A stretch of DNA of 64,000 nucleotides, taken from positions 248,001-312,000 of the forward strand of contig NZ_JACVMX010000001.1 of NCBI RefSeq assembly GCF_014530035.1, given 5' to 3'. Positions within the stretch are counted from its first letter, which is position 1. Every line of letters begins with the position of its first letter. Under the pieces are notes generated by a model. That model had not been told where the DNA came from. It worked only from the letters and a program-made list of their open reading frames with translations, and did no database searches. Positions 61,435-64,000 of this stretch are shown here, in pieces. The position numbers and the translations under genes were made by a program. This DNA is from Leucobacter sp. cx-328 (lineage in GTDB: Bacteria > Actinomycetota > Actinomycetes > Actinomycetales > Microbacteriaceae).

Positions 61435-61638
61435 TATCGATGATGGCGAACCATGCACCCGCGACCCAGCAGCGGCACTCCCGCCCCCGCGGAGCCCTCA
61501 CGACACCCGCACCGGCGGGCGCGGTACAGTCGCAGAGGAGGCAGTTCCTCGAACATCCACCCGCACCCACACCAAAACGACGGCACGGGCGGAAGTTCCC
61601 GCCAAAACCGTCAATATTCACCGGAACATCTAGGTTTT

Positions 61639-63108
61639 TTAGCCCATTCGCGTGGTGGTGTCGAACGCTTCGAGTTCGGCAGGATGCAGTTGGTGCTGCG
61701 AAACGAAGCTCCTGCCTTTGATCTTCCACAAGCCTTGTCCGACGCCGAGACCGGGCAGCAGCGACTGTTCGGTTCGGGTCAGGCCGAGTGCCTGCGCGGT
61801 CGCGCCTAGCTGGTCGGGTTCCTGCCGGTAGATCACTCGAGTCTCGGCGTTTGCGAGTAGCGACGAGGCGAGCGCGCGCATAGCTGAGCCGCTATCGCCT
61901 ACGTTGTCGAGGTCGCTCAGCTTGTGGAACACGAGCACGTTGGCGATTCCGTAGTGGCGGGCGAGTCTCCACTGGCTGTCCATGCGGCGAAGCAGTGAGG
62001 GGTAGGCCATGAGCCGCCAGGCTTCGTCGTAGATCACATACCGCTGCCCGCCTGCCGGATCGAGCAGCGCACCCTCCATCCACGCAGACGAGCAAGTCAT
62101 GAGCACTGAGGTCAGTGCGGAGTTTTCGACCATGCGCGACAGGTCGAGGCTCACCATTGGCAGCGACGGATCGAAGCGGACGGTCGATGGCCCGTCGAAG
62201 ATGCCCTGCAAGTCGCCCGCGACGAGTCGCCTGAGCGCGTGCCCGAGTTGGCGACCGTCTTCTTTGAGCCTGCCGTCAGCGTCGCTGCCAGGCTCGAGGA
62301 TACGGTCGACCACTTGCGGCAGGATGGGCGTGCCGTGCTCACGCATCACCGCGCCAAGCGCGTGGTCAATGCTGGTGTGTTCCAGTGGGGTGAGGGGGCG
62401 GGAGAGCATAGTTTCTGCAAGTGCGCCGACGAGTTCACGGCGACGCGCGGTGACCTGAGCCGCCCAGTCTTGATCGCTGATCCCTGCCGCACGATAACCC
62501 TCATCGAGCGGATTGAGGCGGTGTGGCAGGCCACGTCCAAGAATGATCGCGCGCCCGCCGACCAGCTCAGCGACGGGAGAGTGCTCGCCTTTCGGATCGC
62601 CGGGCACATAGACTCTGCGCCCGAACGGCAGCGCTCTCGTGTAGAGCGATTTCACGAGCGCCGACTTGCCGCTGCCCACGATTCCCGCGATCACAATGTT
62701 CGGGGCGGTGATGAGGCCGCGCTGGTAGAGCGTCCACGGGTCATACACGAACGAGGCACCGGAGTAGAGATCCTGCCCGATGAACGCACCGTCTGAGCCG
62801 AGGCCGACCTCGGCAAGGAACGGGTACTGCGCCCCGAGCGTCGCCGTCGTGTCTTGATGCTTCGGCAACCGAAACCTGCCAGGAGTGCGCAGCGACTCAG
62901 GATACGGCTCGCCCGCTGCGGGGAGATAGACCGTGTTCCGGCGCTCCTCCCGTTCGGCCTCGCGCCTGGCTCGCAGTTCGGCATCTTCACGGGCGCGCGC
63001 CTCGTAGCGAAGCTGCGCAGCCGCCCGGCGTCTGGCTTTCTTCAAGCGTCGACGCTCGGCGGTCGGGGCGACGAGCACGCTCGCGTGCAGACGCTCCTCG
63101 TCACTCAC
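61639..63108 (-). CDS. VirB4-like conjugation ATPase
   Basis: 489 residues from GTG 63108, overlapping the previous stop (GTGA). Basic coiled N-terminus (RRRLKKARRRAAAQLRYEARAREDAELRARREAEREERR). Walker A IAGIVGSGKSALVKSLY, VYVPGDPKGEHSPVAELV, GLPHRLNPLD, Walker B YVIYDEAWRLMAYPSLLRRMDSQWRLAR and NVLVFHKLSDLDNVGDSGS, typical of the TraC/VirB4 ATPases of actinobacterial ICEs. Ends FDTTTRMG; the stop is at the nested-element border, so the last one or two residues may differ from the original. Confidence 0.9.
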   Translation of the reverse strand: MSDEERLHASVLVAPTAERRRLKKARRRAAAQLRYEARAREDAELRARREAEREERRNTVYLPAAGEPYPESLRTPGRFRLPKHQDTTATLGAQYPFLAEVGLGSDGAFIGQDLYSGASFVYDPWTLYQRGLITAPNIVIAGIVGSGKSALVKSLYTRALPFGRRVYVPGDPKGEHSPVAELVGGRAIILGRGLPHRLNPLDEGYRAAGISDQDWAAQVTARRRELVGALAETMLSRPLTPLEHTSIDHALGAVMREHGTPILPQVVDRILEPGSDADGRLKEDGRQLGHALRRLVAGDLQGIFDGPSTVRFDPSLPMVSLDLSRMVENSALTSVLMTCSSAWMEGALLDPAGGQRYVIYDEAWRLMAYPSLLRRMDSQWRLARHYGIANVLVFHKLSDLDNVGDSGSAMRALASSLLANAETRVIYRQEPDQLGATAQALGLTRTEQSLLPGLGVGQGLWKIKGRSFVSQHQLHPAELEAFDTTTRMG

Positions 63109-63599
63109 CGCGACAACCCCGCATCGAGGCTCTGCGGTGCGGCCGTGCGGGAAAGGCCGTGCGCGGCTTTGGGCGCAAGGGTGCCCGAATCGAGCGGCTC
63201 CGGCCTGAGATGCGTGGTGACGCTCGCAGCGGGCGGAGCATCGGGGCGATGTGGGGTCGGCCATTCAAGGAGCGAGAGGTGTTCGGAGGTGCGACCCAGG
63301 CGGGTCTCGGCACGGTCGACAAACTCTGCGGCTTGGAGAAGGTCACGGGCTGCTTCTTCGATCACCGCGACACCAGAGACGATGGTGCCGCCGGTTCGGA
63401 TGATCGCCTCATCGTTCCGAGCGATCGCACGCGACGCGAAACTCCTGAACACGTCGGGCAGCAGCCGAGAGATGCCGAGCAGTTCACGGTTCAGATCGTA
63501 GAGTTCGCGGAGTGGGGTGTCACGAACGGTGTGCGCGAGGTAACGGAGTGCATCGTAGGCGGCGGTCGCCGCTTCGCGCGGGGTCTCATATTCAGGCAT
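63105..63599 (-). CDS. Conserved ICE protein of unknown function
   Basis: 164 residues. The first ~110 are helical (AATAAYDALRYLAHTVRDTPLRELYDLNRELLGISRLLPDVFRSFASRAIARNDEAII...AARDLLQAAEFVDRAETRLGRTSEHLSLLEW), then a Pro/Thr/Ala-rich tail. No signal peptide or TM. Sits between the SCO6880-like and VirB4-like genes, 28 nt after the former and overlapping the latter by 4 nt, so it belongs to the transfer machinery operon. Confidence 0.75.
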   Translation of the reverse strand: MPEYETPREAATAAYDALRYLAHTVRDTPLRELYDLNRELLGISRLLPDVFRSFASRAIARNDEAIIRTGGTIVSGVAVIEEAARDLLQAAEFVDRAETRLGRTSEHLSLLEWPTPHRPDAPPAASVTTHLRPEPLDSGTLAPKAAHGLSRTAAPQSLDAGLSR

Positions 63600-63627
63600 C
63601 AGTGGTGTCCAATCAGTCGGGGCGGGT

Positions 63628-64000
63628 TCAGATGGGGCGGGCGAGCGGGAGGGCTGCGGCGGCGAACGCGCGGGCCTGCTGCCCGACCAAACGACGGCAT
63701 TCGCAGGAGGCTTGGATTGCGGCCTGTTCGACCGCGGCGACCGCTGCCTCGAGTTCCTCGCTGGTTGAAGCTGTGACCGAGATGAGGCCGGTGACGCGGG
63801 CGAGGCCGTGCCCGGCAGAGAGGTCGGCCTCTTGCTGCATCACGTCGACGTACTCGGCAGCAGTCGCAGCGTCTTCGATCTGCCCGATCTTCTGCCGCTG
63901 CGTCTTATCCGAAATCAGTTCGGTGCGTTTGCGCCGCAGATCACGCGCCGCTTGATCGGCGCGCACCGGCAGGTAGTGCAACGAGAGAGTGCGCAGGATC
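63628..64000 (-). CDS. SCO6880-like conjugation protein, C-terminal part (N-terminus beyond window)
   Basis: The frame is open to base 64,000, reading LRTLSLHYLPVRADQAARDLRRKRTELISDKTQRQKIGQIEDAATAAEYVDVMQQEADLSAGHGLARVTGLISVTASTSEELEAAVAAVEQAAIQASCECRRLVGQQARAFAAAALPLARPI. The block order (promoter-like R-T-L...; SD+..R.K.GQ; D...QEA.L..GHG..R..G...VTA....LE.A.A.VEQAA....E.RRL.G.Q..AF....PL) is that of the end of SCO6880-family proteins, PrgI-fused channel components of actinobacterial T4SS. 5'-truncated by the window. Confidence 0.8.
   Translation of the reverse strand, partial: ILRTLSLHYLPVRADQAARDLRRKRTELISDKTQRQKIGQIEDAATAAEYVDVMQQEADLSAGHGLARVTGLISVTASTSEELEAAVAAVEQAAIQASCECRRLVGQQARAFAAAALPLARPI

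Larger units (their letters stand above)
55694..61638. mobile_element. Nested Tn554-like element carrying a CmtR-regulated metal-efflux operon (borders approximate)
   Basis: Three plus-strand genes (tyrosine recombinase, small HTH, zinc-ribbon recombinase-like) with overlapping or near-abutting junctions are followed by a convergent cmtR/P1B-ATPase pair. The trio's sizes (359, 108, 586 aa) recall Tn554 TnpA (361), TnpC (125) and TnpB (630). Base composition is visibly richer in G+C than the flanking ICE. It lies between two minus-strand ICE genes that would normally be one operon, and its right border is at the stop codon of the VirB4-like gene. No terminal inverted repeats were found, as for Tn554. 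Exact ends are not resolved. Confidence 0.7.
41462..64000. mobile_element. Integrative conjugative element in tRNA-Pro (left part; right end outside window)
   Basis: Begins at the tRNA-Pro 3' end and runs past the window. Modules seen: excisionase and tyrosine integrase (plus strand); then, all on the minus strand, DUF4913-like and SSB-like accessory proteins, a methyltransferase-helicase, an out-of-frame embedded gene, a T4 coupling protein, a small Cys-motif protein, an LAVTG thioester surface protein, a VirB4-like ATPase, a short conserved protein and a SCO6880-like protein. This set matches actinobacterial T4SS-type ICEs. No relaxase lies within the window. The direct repeat of the tRNA 3' end (attR) should lie beyond 64,000. 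A metal-resistance transposon is nested at about 55.7-61.6 kb. Confidence 0.88.

Noticed and set aside
1-64000. CRISPR arrays, rRNA genes, riboswitches
   Set aside because: Looked for regularly spaced identical repeats and known conserved RNA cores; the only arrays are the short 19-bp and 5-bp tandem repeats without spacers.

Overview
The window looks like a chromosomal segment of a high-G+C actinomycete with one integrated conjugative element. The gene content suggests Microbacteriaceae, possibly a Leucobacter-like organism; this is inferred from overall look, not proven. Supporting signs are frequent GTG starts, ATGA/GTGA gene overlaps, DtxR/IdeR-like iron boxes, leaderless promoter architecture, CmtR-type metal regulation and SCO6880-type conjugation genes.

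Layout. (1) 1-1700: end of a GNAT gene, an HU-like DNA-binding protein and a frameshifted lipoprotein gene. (2) 1791-16583: one 14.8-kb gene for a giant secreted surface protein of about 4,900 residues, ending in SdrD-B-like repeats and an LVNTG sorting signal, followed by 19-bp tandem repeats and a strong terminator. (3) 16876-17543: two small ordinary genes (PhnB-like, DUF4287). (4) 17629-29078: an iron/metal uptake island. A minus-strand FecBCDE-like importer plus siderophore-interacting reductase has a substrate-binding gene broken by an in-frame amber codon. Diverging from it is a tandem AraC-type regulator split across two frames. Then comes a second BtuCDF-type importer whose operon ends in two translationally coupled genes of unknown role, one amidotransferase-like and one possibly FmdE-like. 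Iron boxes lie upstream of both transport units. (5) 29506-33208: esterase, small alarmone synthetase, APH-like kinase and an Ala/Pro-rich membrane protein; three of these start 6 nt after a TANNNT -10 box, suggesting leaderless mRNAs. (6) 33680-39057: a dipeptide/oligopeptide importer with a fused two-ATPase subunit. (7) 39278-41182: typA/bipA, then tRNA-Pro(CGG) at 41385.

From the 3' end of tRNA-Pro to the window edge lies an integrative conjugative element: excisionase, tyrosine integrase, DUF4913-like protein, SSB-like protein, a very large methyltransferase-helicase (DarB-like), a type IV coupling protein, a thioester-domain LAVTG surface protein, a VirB4-like ATPase and the C-terminal part of a SCO6880-like protein. 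Its right end and relaxase are outside the window. Nested within it (about 55.7-61.64 kb) is a more G+C-rich Tn554-like unit with a catalytically complete tyrosine recombinase, a small HTH protein, a zinc-ribbon protein with a degenerate recombinase domain, and a CmtR-regulated P1B metal ATPase.

Most unusual: a well-formed 185-residue gene embedded out of frame inside the N-terminal part of the giant ICE helicase gene; the zinc-ribbon degenerate recombinase; the coupled amidotransferase-like/FmdE-like pair in a metal-importer operon; and the giant surface protein. No CRISPR array, rRNA or recognisable riboswitch was seen.
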